From: Mytilinidion resinicola
Lineage: Eukaryota > Ascomycota > Dothideomycetes > Mytilinidiales > Mytilinidiaceae
Assembly (NCBI RefSeq): GCF_010093595.1
Contig: NW_022985474.1
Location: forward strand, 5,371 to 69,370
Reading direction: 5' to 3'
Length of the DNA stretch: 64,000 nucleotides
Positions 12,950 through 24,656 of this stretch are shown here, piece by piece (position 1 is the first letter of the stretch; every line of letters begins with the position of its first letter). Position numbers and translations under genes: made by a program. Below the pieces are notes generated by a model. The model did no database searches. It had not been told where the DNA came from and saw only the letters and a list, made by a program, of their open reading frames with translations.

Positions 12950-15900
12950 TTTTAAACCTAAGTTTTTTAGCGAGTAGAAGGCGCTATTTATAATATATAC
13001 AGCTATTTATCGGGAGTAGAGCTGTAAATTAAATCTTAATTAAGGTTTTAGAGTTTAGTAGAATAGGGCTTATTAGACGCAGGATTATAAGCTTTAGGGT
13101 AGTAGTAATAATAATTAGCTGCAGTAGTAGTATTTTTTAGGTTGTTAATAGGTTGCTAGAATAGGTTGTTATATCTAGTCTATTAAACTAAGTACTTATA
13201 TTGCTTTCGGCGCCGGTTCAGGCGCATGCCTTTAATACGGTCGATATACTATTTAGTCTCTTTTTTAACTTAAATAGGTTTAGGTGGGGGCAACTCCTAG
13301 CCAGGCAGGTAGTTAGCTTATAGAGCAGTAGAACGGAGTAATAAAATATAGAAGATAGGATATATTTTTATAAATTTAGGTAGGCCTAGTTAATAGGCGT
13401 ACGGAGAAATAATCTATATAATCGGGAACTTCTCTAGGTTTTTCTAATTAAGCTTCTTAGTAGGTCGATTTATACGGATATTCCGTGTATTTAACTAGAC
13501 TTTATTACCTACTTTATAGGCCGGTGCGCCTATATATTTTCGGTTAGCGTATTCTTCTTATATTGCTTAGGCCTAAGTTATCTCTTTGCGGATAAACTGC
13601 TTAATATCCGATATTTTATTAACTATCTAATTAGCCTTAAGTGCTTATAGTACTTAATAGGCAGGGCGTAGAGTTCCTAATAGCGGTTTAAAGCCTATTC
13701 TTAGGTATTATCCTAAGATAGCGATAAATAGTATTACTATTATTAATTTAGATTAGGTGTTATTCGCCTTAAACTAAGCGAACGGAAGCTAGGTAACCTA
13801 GTTATTTTACTTATAGTTTATATAGGCGCGGAGGACTTATTCTAGTATTAAATTAGCCTTCTCTATTTAGCTATTAGTTTCCGGGTAGAAGGCCGATAAT
13901 AATTAGGCTTTAATATATAGTTGCTTATAGAGTTTATTCTAAAATACGGAGATAAACTGCAATCCTTAATCGGATACGCATATATTAGGCAATCTATAAT
14001 ATACCTAAATATATTAGTAGAATAGGTCGGCTATAGCCTTAGCTATAATTATTCTATAGGGAATTATATATTAGTACTTGCTTAGGCGGTCTACTATAAC
14101 TATAATATTAGTACAGCCTTTAGATTTAGGTAGTTTAATAATAAAGTTAACAGAAATATCTTGCTAGTAACGCTGCGGGATAGGCAGGGGTTTTAGAAAG
14201 CTATTATACTTCTCTTTTAAAGCCTTTATACGGCGATAGGTATAATAGCATACTATAAATTAGCGGATTATTTTAAATATATGCGGCTAGTAGTATTTTC
14301 TTTAGAGGATTTCTAGAGTCTTTCTATATTTAGGGTGGCCGCTAATAGGGGAATTATGTATATAATAAAGCAGTTTAATCTTTAGTTTATTATTATTAGG
14401 AATTACTATTTAGTTGCGGAAGTAGAGCTTACTATTTCGCTCTTTATATTTGCTTAGGGTAATCTTCTTAAAGCGGCGTACTCCGGAGCGTAATATTTCT
14501 AGGACTTCCTGGATAAACTTATTATTTAGGTATTTATCCTTAATAATCTCCTAAATTATTTTGTTAGTTTCTATTAGATTTAACTGCGTAAATAGGTTAG
14601 GATAGAGCAGTGTCTAATTTCGGGCTGCTCGAGCTTTTTTTTGCGCAGGCGTATTTTGCGTATAACGCGTTAAAGCGTTAGGCTTCTTACTGTACTTACT
14701 AGGTTAGTAGGTAATTAAAAAGTTGAATTAGAATAGGTATTCGGACTAATAAGCCTATTAGTAGCTTAACTGCTTTATAGTTATAAAGTACTGCAGGTTT
14801 TTATAGTTACTAAGAACCTAAATCGGGAATACTGCGCTTTTTAGTTTAGGCCGCCACTGTTTAAAGTATCGGATAATTGCTAGGAGTTCCTTATTATAGA
14901 TCTTATAGTTGTATTTAGCAGAACTTAACTATTTTAAGAAGTAGGCTACAGGTTAGAGTATTCCTTATTTATCTATTTGCGAGAGCACTCCAGCGTTTAT
15001 ATAGTCGGATAAATCGGCCTTAATAATAATCGGCAGTTTAGGGTCGAAATAACGGAGGATTAGGGCGGTGGTGAACGCTGTTTTAAGTTGTTTAAATACC
15101 GCACGGCAGGACTTATTAAACCGGAACAGAATATTCTTCTTTATAAGTATAATTAGGGGAGCAGCCAGGCCAGAGAAATTATTAATAAATTATTGGTAGA
15201 AGTTTATAAATCTAATAAAGGCTTGTATATTCTTAATATTATAGGGGACTTCCCAGTTATAGATATTTTTAATCTTATTCGGGTCTATACTAATTCCGCC
15301 GGTTAATATTATATACCCTAGGTAGGTAACCTTATCCTAATAGAATTCGCACTTATTAATATCTAGTTATAGGCCGGCGGCTTCTATTACTTCTAGAACC
15401 AGCTTTATATAATACTAGTAGTCTTCGAAGTTTTCGCTGTATATTAGAATATTATTAATATATATAGTATAGAATACGTCTAGGTATAGGCGGAGTATAT
15501 TATTTATATAGTATTAGAACGTGCTAAAAGCGTTAGCTAATCTAAATAGTATTACCAGGTATTTAAACAGGCTGTATCGCGTCCGGAAAGCAGTTAGCTA
15601 TTTATCTCCTTTCGCGATTTATAAGCGATTAAATATAGAGATAATATTAAGCTTTATATAGTATTTCGCCTTATTTAATTATACTAGGGTCTCCTAAATT
15701 AAGGGGATTAGGTATTGGTTTTTAATAGTTATAGTATTTAGCGCGCGGTAGTTAATATAGAATTATAGGCCTCCTCCGGGCTTTTTAACAAAAATAACCG
15801 GAGAGGCGACAGGTAATAAACTAGCACGGATAAATCCTTTCGCGAGGTTATTATTAAGGTACTTCCTTAGCACCTTTAATTTGTTTTATAATATTCTATA

Positions 15901-18083
15901 TAACAGGCTAAATCCGTGCAGTTTGCCGTTTTTAAGCATAATCTTATAATTATATATTTAGTGTTTAGGTAACTTATTAGCTTCCTATTAGGAGAAGGTT
16001 TTTAGTAAATAGTAATATTATACTAGGACTTTTATAGCTAGGTTGGTTTAAGTCTTTAAAGCTAAGGCCTTATTAATATTAGTAATAGTAATAGCAAAGA
16101 TTTTATAATCGGGTTATTAGGCTAATTAGGTTATAAACGCCGTGTTTAGCATGCGGATATCCGTCCGGGTATTAGGTTTAAATTTAGAATTAGATTTAGT
16201 TTCGGGTTCGGTTTCTAGCTTAGGTTTAGGGTTAGGTATATTTATTTGGCGTACTATTTTAGGAAGCTAGTAATTATATCGGTGTTGTATAGACAGGCTT
16301 AATTACTGTAAGTAAGAGCGTTAGGTTAAAGGTATTAGGCACTACTTAATAAGAGGCGCTTTAGGAAGCTATTTTATATAAGTTCTTATTATAGAGGTTT
16401 AGAAGTTGCGCAGGTATTACGCCTGGTATTAGGACAATTAAAATAACAGTTATTAGTTATTATAGTTAAATCTAATATAGTGCTTATACAGCTAGGGCTA
16501 TCCTAGTAGCAGCTTATATTTACCGAGTTTTAGTATATAGAAACGGATCTATTCTATATAGTTTAGGTGGCGGAGGGTTACTTATATAGAGTGCGTAATC
16601 TATTCTTTTTTAAGCGTTTTTCTATTAAATCTAGTTAGGCGTAAAACGTAAAAAAGCGGGTTAAGGCGGAGGTTCTATACGCGCGCCAGATTCCTGTAAA
16701 TATAACCTATACCTATAGCTCTACTATTAATTAGAGCTACAGCGTTTATACAGGTAGGGCCTTATTATACAGAAATAGGGATAAAAATCTATTATTTCTA
16801 GAAGTTAGGTTTAGGTTCTTTAAATAGGTTTATAGAAATCCGGGGTTAGAATAGTCCCGGGGGGCGACTTAGCCCCGGAATAGGGCTTTTAACAACTTCT
16901 TTATATAGGATAAGCGGCTACCTCTAGATTAATTAGAGCTAGAAAATAAAGCGGTGGATATAGAGGAACAGCGGGTAGATAAAAATTAGGTGGAATTAGT
17001 TAATTGCGTGTATATACGCGGTCGGGGGCTTAAAGGCTTATCTACGCTAGATAATTAGACTTAGGGTAAAAGGATAGAGTAATCGCAGGAGATATAGCTA
17101 TACTTTCCGCATTTAAAGCAGAGGCCCTTTTAATAATATTTATCTTATTCGGCTGAGCCGGCTAGAGTATATTTAGATATATTAATTTCTATTATATCTA
17201 GGTTCTTTTATAATAGAGGGGAATATTAAAAAGGTTAGCCAGGCAGGAATTATAGATTGTTATTATACTTCGCGATTAAGTTAGCATAGTCGTTTAGATT
17301 ATCCGGGGTAGTAGCGCTAACTATTACACGGCGGAGTTTATTAAAAAGGGAGTATTAAAGCTAAGTTATTAGGCCAGCTTTATTTAGATCTATATTAGCG
17401 GTAAGTTATTAGAATTTAGTAAAGTATAATATAAAGGCACGCCTTTCTTACTTTAGTATATAGAGTTAATTTAAGAATATAAGTTTCTAGTTTAGATTGC
17501 TATATATAGCCTGTAGGAATTAGATAAGTTAATTAATAGTATAGATATCTTAGTCTATTAAGGGGTCGATAAGCGTTAATAGGTTAGATTCTAATTAAGA
17601 GTAAGCGTATAGCAGGCGAGCACGTTTAGTTAGGTATCGATTAGCATTTCCTTCTAGTTTATACTATAGTTGTCGGACAAAAATTAGGAGTTCCTTTTAA
17701 CTCCCCTTAAATATTAGAGGGTTAATTAGATATTCGGTCTTTAGGGTCGGCGGGGCAGCGGCTGTTAGGAAGAAGTCTATTAAAGTTAGCGGAGTAACTT
17801 TAATAGTTAGGGTCCGTATATAGTTTATATTATTAGCAGGTATTAAGCTATTATTTAATTTATAAATAGAAGGCCCTGTAAATTATTAGTCGGGCGCCAG
17901 TAGTGGAGTAGGGGTAGATTTAGACTGAATTGCGGCTACTTCCTCCCGCAGAGCAGCAATTTCCTGTTTCTGGGCGGACAGGACTTCTATTACAGCAGCC
18001 TGCTGTTCCTTTATAGAGCTGACGAGCTTTAGAAGTATTATAGTCGGGTCGGCAGGGGTGTCTATAGTAGTAAAAGTAGATAT
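12950..18083 (-). pseudogene. gag-pol of the gypsy chromovirus (inactive)
   Basis: The start codon position reads ATA at about 18,083 and is followed by STFTTIDTPADP and a coiled-coil stretch rich in K, E and Q, typical of gag. A zinc knuckle near 17,085-17,130 has the CX2CX4HX4C spacing, but the His and last Cys are Tyr, both RIP-type changes. The reverse transcriptase active site reads YINN at 15,450-15,470 (YIDD expected). RNase H-like residues FKQLKTAFTTALIL and LPIIIKADLSDY lie near 15,060-15,130. The integrase C-terminal region is at about 13,330-13,600 (APAYKVGNKV, LNTRNIR). A chromodomain with IDRIKGMRLNRRRKQYKYLV lies at about 13,170-13,270. Multiple in-frame TAG codons abolish translation. 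Confidence 0.88.
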
Positions 18084-18090
18084 AATATAA

Positions 18091-18500
18091 TATTACAATA
18101 GCGCTACACGCGAGAGGTCGAGGGCTTAAAGAGGAGCGTTAATTAGGTGCTATATACAATGCTACGTGGAGAATCAAGACGTTGTGTAAGGAACAGGAAG
18201 ACGGGAGACGGGCCACCGGATATAAGGGCGTGGCCGAGCGCGTGGCGTACGGCCTCTATGCCGTTTCGGCGCGTGGCACGCGTGTACGCGAGGTCCTTAC
18301 CAGATCAGGTGATAGGAAAAGGGGGCAGCCGGTAGGTGGCTGGAGCGGGACAGGATAGGAAGCGGAAGCGAGACGGGAGCGGAGCAGGGTAGGCAGGGCA
18401 GGAGGCCGGCCAACGGTAGTAGGCCGGTGCAGATTGCTGGAGTTGTAGCAATCTGCGGCAGAATTTCGGTAGGTAGGGTGTCGCGGTCGATACCGTGACA
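18091..18500 (-). repeat. 5' LTR of the full-length gypsy element, nearly RIP-free
   Basis: 410 bp. In element orientation it starts TGTCACGG at 18,500. It keeps many CpG and CpA sites that are mutated in the other two LTR copies. Short ORFs inside it on both strands are LTR sequence, not genes. Confidence 0.93.
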
Positions 18501-18505
18501 CTAGC
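18501..18505. repeat. Target-site duplication CTAGC (right)
   Basis: Matches 12,526-12,530 exactly. This is also the sharp boundary between RIP-affected repeats and normal-composition unique DNA. Confidence 0.9.
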
Positions 18506-19319
18506 CCGATTAAATGTCGACTTGCCTACGGGCTTCGGGTCTGTTTCCAAGGATTGTTTCTCTGCTGGATGCTTATAATTAGATCAGAAGTTTATACATG
18601 CCATGCAGACATACCAGAGTCAAGCCAAAGGCGGAAGTCCGAACACAATTCGTCCACAACAATGCACGTGACAACAGACTGGGTCGAGGTCCAGAAACAG
18701 CAACATGAAGGTATATGAGTGCGGAACGACCGAGGGTTCGAGTGAGGCACAAATGTGATCATGTGGGGCTCGTTTCTGGGAGCTTATCTGTGAATTCGGG
18801 GAGTTAGCTGTGTCTGTCGTCTTAGAGCTACGATCCAGGCCATCGTTAAGACAACAGTCGATATCTTTGGCTTGATTGAGAAGTTCGCGCACGCTCACCT
18901 TGCTTGTTACTTTCCTGTAAACTCTCCGTCAGTCGTCAAGGATGGCAATTTCCATACTGCAGAGCATCGTGAAACCCCCATGAAGAAGTTGCAGACCGTA
19001 CATCCAGATTTCGAGGGTCCCACAACTTCAGAAAAACGCGTGGCGATGCAAAGGGAAGCTATCGAGAAGATTACTACCCAGGATAGTAGTAGATTCCTGT
19101 CAATTAGAAGCGCTTGTTCTACTACGCGAAGAACAACAAGATAGGTAGATGTCTTACCCTCAAAACAAACAACAAACTAATTCTCAAATGCAATATCACC
19201 ACGACAGTTCAAAGTCGGTACGTAATCTCAGGCTCAAGCTGCAGATCAAACTCCAAAACGCCCCCTTCCCCACTGCGTCTCCCAACAACTGCACCTCTCA
19301 TCCTTCCTTGTCCCGAAAC
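18506..19319. other. Intergenic, unique sequence
   Basis: Base composition returns to about half G+C. Small ORFs (for example 18,620-18,898 minus and 18,872-19,144 plus) show no domain, start context or splice structure I can support. Confidence 0.5.
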
Positions 19320-20567
19320 TTAATCTCTCCTTTCGTGTCCTAAGTACTCGGGCTCGGCTGTCGGTAGTTCATGCATTGAATGGTATTCCTCAGGATGCGT
19401 AGAGATCTCACTGGGATGCGTGAAGATCTCATGCACAGGTGCCGATGCTAACTGGGGCATCTTTCCGGCATTGTTTGCGTTCGTTCCCATCGTGAGAGCG
19501 TAACTAGCATTTCGAACGTGCCTCCGGCGGCGGGAGCGGAAGAAGAAGAAGATTATTGCAATGGCGGCGCAGGTGACGAGCGGGATCCCCACGCCCATGC
19601 CCACTTTTGTGCCGGTGGAGAGGCTAGGCTTTGAAGGAATAGAAGCTATGGGTGTCATGGTTGGGGGTATCGTGGATGATACAGTTGGGCGTGGCGTGGA
19701 TGACTTGCTTGGTGGTGTCATGGTTGGTATGGCCGTGAGCACCGCGGCGTCTGAACCTTGATACCAAACGGGAACCCCATTTCCCCATACGTATGACGCC
19801 GCCGGATACGTGCTGAACGACACTGGCCCCGGAACCCAACCCTTTGGGCCGTCGACTCTGGGAGATATGTAGGCGATGATCTGGTTTGCAGTGATGGTGG
19901 AGCTGCACCAGTGATTGAAAGCCTGGTAGTCGTATCCGCTGGTTTCGGATGAGCTATAAGCAATTGCTAGTGGTGACCCAAGGGAGAGCTCACCTAGGGC
20001 AGCATAACGCTGCGGTAGTCTCGGAGCCAATAGCTATTACATTGGAGCCGGGGGGGTCGTACGGATCGTCAATGGTGGTGGAGAATGTTTTCGCTGTGTA
20101 ATACCCGTATGGACATATTGCTGGAGAATCTTTAAATGTTTAGTATGATCGCAAGGTAGGTATACAAGAGTATAAAGTCTCTTACAATAGTAGGAGGCCC
20201 AATCTGCGCTCGTGCCCGTGAAATAAGAGGTCAAATCTACACTCGTCCCTAGTTCTTTGGCTAGTGATGATGCAGAGGGGTAGCAGGCTAAGTCTATGTA
20301 ACTTCTCCCTCCGTAGCCATATTGCATTCCATAATCCCCATTTGGATATGCCAGGGTGAGCGTCTGGACGCAGGAGGCTGGGGGTACAAATAGTGTGGTA
20401 ATAGGTCCGCGATTGTGCTGGGAAATGATGCTTGAGTCTGTCACTAACACCAAGGTGTCGGTGGTCGTCGCCGCCGGCTGAGTCGTGATGGCCGCCATTT
20501 CAGTCGAGAGCAACCCTGAAGTCTTGAGAAGGAGGAAAGAAGAGTGGAGGTGACTCTGATCATACAA
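19320..20567 (-). CDS. Membrane-anchored surface glycoprotein-like protein, unknown function
   Basis: Three exons fit one frame: 20,567-20,186, 20,120-19,994 and 19,953-19,320, about 380 residues. The first intron (65 bp) has GTAAGA and a TACTAAAC branch-like site; the second is only 40 bp and less sure. A downstream in-frame Met at 20,498 is an alternative start. The ectodomain carries CPYGYYTAKTF and a paired Cys (ALCCPS), features of a family of fungal surface proteins without assigned function. A Ser/Thr/Pro-rich stalk follows, then one membrane span (VGMGVGIPLVTCAAIAIIFF) ending in an RSRRRR stop-transfer, and a cytosolic tail of about 65 residues. No clear signal peptide is seen from the chosen start. 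The likely topology is outside-in, with a role at the wall-membrane interface. Confidence 0.72.
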
Positions 20568-21844
20568 AAGCTATCAGCCGCGGAAAGAGGTGGGGAGGGC
20601 CGAATGCCACATATACACAGCCCTACCGACACTCGGGTACCGGGCCTAAACGGGCAAGCCTCCTCCTGGCCACAAGATGTCAGCATGTAAAGGGTGCCTA
20701 ATATGTTGGATGTGCTTTTGGCCCCCTAAGCCTTGTCTACGAACGACCTCCCATGTCGCTTAAGACTGCGGCCCCTCAGCCTTACCCGCTAAGAACCTAA
20801 TCCGGTCTCCTATAGAATCGGGACTCGGGCTGCAGTAATCCGTCCCTGTACCATAGGTCAAATGCTGCACAGGTGGGAGCGGTGAAAGGCTGTAGAATTT
20901 GCTGCATGGCTGCACGACATTGATGTTATTGGGTTGGGGCTAATTGGAGTGGAGTGGTTGGAGGCCTGATTTTAATTTCAGGGGCCGGGAACAAAGCCCA
21001 TGTGAGTAATCACGTGATCGGGGAAATATCCGCCGTGATGTTCAGATGCGCTGATGGCTTGACATGTTAACGATGATCTTGATGTCTGCGTTGGAACTCT
21101 TGGTGATAGAAACTTGAGATCTTCTCTGACTGACAGACACCAATCGTTGAGCACGTTCTAGCCTTGCCGAATCATATGCGCCATGTGGAAGTCTAAACAC
21201 TTGATGCGCCAGAGGGAGTTTTGGCTCCTCGGCCAGCATCGAAACATGACCGTATAACGTACAGGAGGTAGAGATCTTGGCGAGGACGTACGTACAGGTT
21301 GTATTAGCAAAGGAGAGAAAGATGTATAAGCAGGAAGAAGTGGCAAAGGGCGGGGTATATCAGAATCTGGGTGAGAAGCAGAGGGAGTTGAAGTTGCGAG
21401 AAGAGAGTGTGTAGGAGCTGCGAGAGGAGAAAGACCGGGATATGGCGGAAACAATAGCCCGGGTGAAGATGATCTACGGCGAGTAAAAGGAAGAGGTCAT
21501 GCGACGCGTCATCCGCGTCAAGACTTGGACGAAGAGCCTCTACGACCGGCAGCCCGTTGGCCGAACAGCGCGCCCGGGTGCAGGCAAGCGCCGGGTAGGA
21601 AGCTAGGTTGTTGGAAGGGCCTTTTAGAAGGTGACGTTTCGCGCGATTCTGAACATCGACCGCAACTGATACCAACCACTTGCCATGAATGCATACATCG
21701 AGGCATACTTACGCAGCTTCAAGACTTCAGAGCCAAGCTAGAGATGATGACTGATAGTTCAAGCACCAGCCTCGCTAGGAACAACGTGTTGATGACGAAA
21801 GCGAAAGACCTTGCCCATCTTCTTGAAGGAGTCGTGTGAGGAGA
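20568..21844. other. Intergenic; possible decayed coiled-coil coding sequence at 21,240-21,500
   Basis: Mostly no coding signal. On the plus strand at about 21,240-21,500 one frame reads a charged, heptad-like stretch with pieces such as GEKQRELKLREESV and ELREEKDRDMAE, interrupted by TAG and TAA. It may be the remnant of a coiled-coil gene. I recognise no family. Confidence 0.35.
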
Positions 21845-22447
21845 TCAAGGGCGGGTACTGGCTCGAAGAACCATGATGGTCGTGTGCAGTCGTGGAGGCG
21901 TGGGAATGCTGCTGGTTTCACGTGACTCCGGGACGGCGGAGCTGATAGGAGAGCACTTCGCAGGGACTTCATCCGCGAAGGCCCAAGCAATTGCAGAGCG
22001 ATGGGAAGCGGTATTAGAGATGCTAGACGCGTTGAGGGAGATGGTGCTGTAGTGCTCATGGTAGCGTTGGTATGTAGTTGACTTCCAAAGGTTGGAGCGC
22101 GGCGGAGGTCCCTTCGGTACTTCGAAACCGAAAATCTGGCCGACGTTTGCTTGCCGAGTTCTCGTCTTTTCTTCCGCTTCTCTCTCCCAAGTGTCCCATA
22201 TTTTCATGATGCATAGCGAGGAGCATTCTTTGGTGTTGGGTGTCTCGCTTTCCAATCGCAGTCCGAAGTATTGGCTTGTGACGGGAACCTCGTCAATTAC
22301 CAAACACGTCTTTTTCGCTGCCGACGGTGCCGTTCCACTTGGTACTCCAATCATGACAGTGTCGGACATGGCATCGCAGTCGACGTTAAGCAAGTAGTCT
22401 CGCCACCTGCCCGCGAGTTCGAGATTAGTCGCCGGAATTTGTTCCAC
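21845..22447 (-). CDS. Hypothetical protein, 200 residues (doubtful)
   Basis: A single uninterrupted frame from ATG at 22,447. The predicted protein is soluble, with no signal peptide, membrane segment or domain I recognise. It contains CLVIDEVPVTSQYF and DTWEREAEEK. Overlapping plus-strand ORFs of about 100 residues exist, so the coding strand is not certain. There is no splice or family evidence; it is listed because it is the longest frame in the stretch. Confidence 0.28.
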   Translation of the reverse strand: MEQIPATNLELAGRWRDYLLNVDCDAMSDTVMIGVPSGTAPSAAKKTCLVIDEVPVTSQYFGLRLESETPNTKECSSLCIMKIWDTWEREAEEKTRTRQANVGQIFGFEVPKGPPPRSNLWKSTTYQRYHEHYSTISLNASSISNTASHRSAIAWAFADEVPAKCSPISSAVPESRETSSIPTPPRLHTTIMVLRASTRP

Positions 22448-23311
22448 ATAGATGAAGACGTTTTATGGCAACACCACCAAACATAACATATAGAGTAGAA
22501 TGGATATATATAAAAGGTCTGTGTGCTGCGCATCCAACCTCAAATTCCAGTTCTTCGTTACAAGTTCTTCGTTACAAGTTCTCTATTCATTTTCCTGGCA
22601 TTTAAGCCGCTTCTGTAACTTCCTAGCCTCCCCCTTTTCGCTTAGAATAACCTAGATGCCTTCGCTGAGTGCGATGGTTATTCTGGTACCGCGTTGGTAA
22701 GTATCTTATCCTGAGGGGATGGGTCTGTCGAATCCCAAATATTCGAACCGTGCACCAAGTACTGCAATTTTCGAGACATCTTCAGCTTCAATTGAATGTT
22801 TTAGTGCATGCTTCAACTTCCATTTCTGTAGTAGAGCTATTGACTCCCTTTTGCTTGCTTCAGAAGCTTTCAAATGAGGAATACCGATAAACGCAATGCC
22901 AGCACCTGCCCTGGGCATCCAGGATCATTGCTCACCGCTTGTCAAAGGACAGTCCCGGGGCTGGTGAAGCACCACAAGATGGCGGTGCGCAACAGTACCG
23001 TGCGGCGAAGTGAGACGACCCCGATCGCGGTTGATTTTGGTCATGCAAGTCTGTCCGCGTGGTTCTGGAGTATGCTTGTCTTCCTCTCCTGCCAGAGAAC
23101 GACCCAGATCCCGCGTTTGCATTTGCACAGACACTCGTGGATAGTGACTTCTACTTCATCACGCTACGCCTCTTGCGTGGTGACACGACCGGCAAGGCAG
23201 ACACTCGCAGATATCCACTTTCAAACGTCACAAAATAAGATACAAAGCGGGCCCAGCTGCTCTGTAAAATCGACCAAGGCTCTTCTACTGAACGCTTTTG
23301 TCCCCACCGCC
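22448..23311. other. Intergenic upstream of the amidase pseudogene
   Basis: Contains a direct repeat of AAGTTCTTCGTTAC (about 22,549 and 22,562), a T/C-rich tract near 22,620-22,640 and several short ORFs without recognisable content. The amidase promoter should be in the last few hundred bases. Confidence 0.4.
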
Positions 23312-24654
23312 ATGGCTCCCTCCGACGATGCCAGCAGCCCGACCATTCGTCGGGTTGACAATAGCGTCTTCTTTGAGCTCAGAAACAACAGATATGTGGC
23401 ATGGCCAACCGCAGAAATACCTGTACGAAAGAAAGTCCACGGAGCGCTTTGAGTGACATACTTACAACTCGACAGTCGGGTTTTTCCGACGCAGATGGGT
23501 CACTCGTAACGGTGACCTCGTGCAGTCATTCCCAAACGATCGACGCAGCCTGGCTACGGAAGCCGATTTCGCAATGGTCCGAGAAAGATGACGTTTTCAC
23601 GCTCGATTTTCTTCAGAATATCGTTTTCGTATTCAAAGGCGCTCCCCTTCAGGATACTGCATTCGATGTCACTACGCTCGACGCGAAAGAGCTGCTCAAG
23701 TCGTGGGGCAACCAGGTACACAATTATCATTCAGTTCTATTACTCTCCCAGGGCCTTACGTTTACACAGACGGATCGTTGTGGCAAGCGCGCAGACTTTA
23801 TGATGACGTCCAGAAATCTTTTTTGGTCGCCGTCCAGGAGTCCCCAACCCAAGGGTCAGTCCTTGAGTATCCTTAATGTCTCTTTGACGCGACTGAAAAG
23901 CCAAAACTGACCTGTAGCAGAGGAAGTACAAGCTCCTGAATGACGGAAGGCACGGCTGGGACTGCGTGTCTGTGGCAGTACCCTCGCGCCTTTGCGTACA
24001 TGACCCTCCTCGAAGTCCCTTTGAGGGCGCCCGAGTGGCTCTCAAAGATGCATTCGATGTGGGCGGTATCTGGATGTCTTTGTGCAATAAGGCGTACCTG
24101 GAGCTCTACCCCCCAGCCGAGTCTACTGCTCCGTCACTGAGAAACATCATCCAAGGCGGTGCAAGCATACTAGGGAAAAGTAGACTTAGCTCTTTCCTTT
24201 GTCGGGAAGAACCATCAGAGTCCGTCGACTACCAGACTGCCTGGAATCCCCGAGGCGATGGATATCAAGGCCCTGGGGGAAGTAGCAGTGGTAGCGCGTC
24301 GGCAGTGGGAGCTTATGACTGGCTGGACATTGGCATCGGAACTGATACTAACGGAAGCATCAGAAAACCTGCCCAGTGCAGTGGTTGCTTCGGGCTGAGA
24401 ATTAGCCAGGGAGCCGTTTCATCGTAGGGAATGTTCTCTGCCTTCAAGTAAGCATTGATTCTTTTCTGGATGGTTTTTCGGATACTCTAACCTAATGTCT
24501 GTGATAGACGTTTCGACGTTCCGGGGATATTCTCTCTTGACCTTACAAAATTGTCCACATTTGCAACCTCTTGGTATGGAGAAAAAATACCTGCACTCAA
24601 TCTAGAGGTAAATCACGTGGCATTCTCTACCATGTTCTGTTCCTAATAATCATG

Positions 24655-24656
24655 TA
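24655..24656. repeat. TA target duplication, left
   Basis: TA precedes the inverted repeat ACGTGCAACACAAG and is mirrored by TA at 26,510-26,511, as for Tc1/mariner-superfamily insertions. Confidence 0.85.

Larger units (their letters stand above)
12531..18500 (-). mobile_element. Full-length Ty3/gypsy chromovirus retrotransposon, RIP-inactivated
   Basis: A 5,970-bp element on the minus strand, bounded by two 410-bp LTRs and a CTAGC duplication. In its own orientation the order is 5' LTR (18,091-18,500), gag, reverse transcriptase, RNase H, integrase, chromodomain, 3' LTR (12,531-12,940). That order and the YxDD-type active site place it in Ty3/gypsy, and the C-terminal chromodomain makes it a chromovirus. 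Nearly every expected Trp codon in pol is TAG. RIP damage is uneven: the last roughly 550 bp on the right (late LTR and start of gag) are almost clean, while the rest is heavily mutated. LTR divergence therefore reflects RIP and cannot be used to date insertion. Confidence 0.93.

Noticed and set aside
18147..18550. Several ORFs of 60-80 codons on both strands
   Set aside because: They lie within the 5' LTR of the gypsy element; the openness comes from the nearly RIP-free GC-rich LTR, not from genes.
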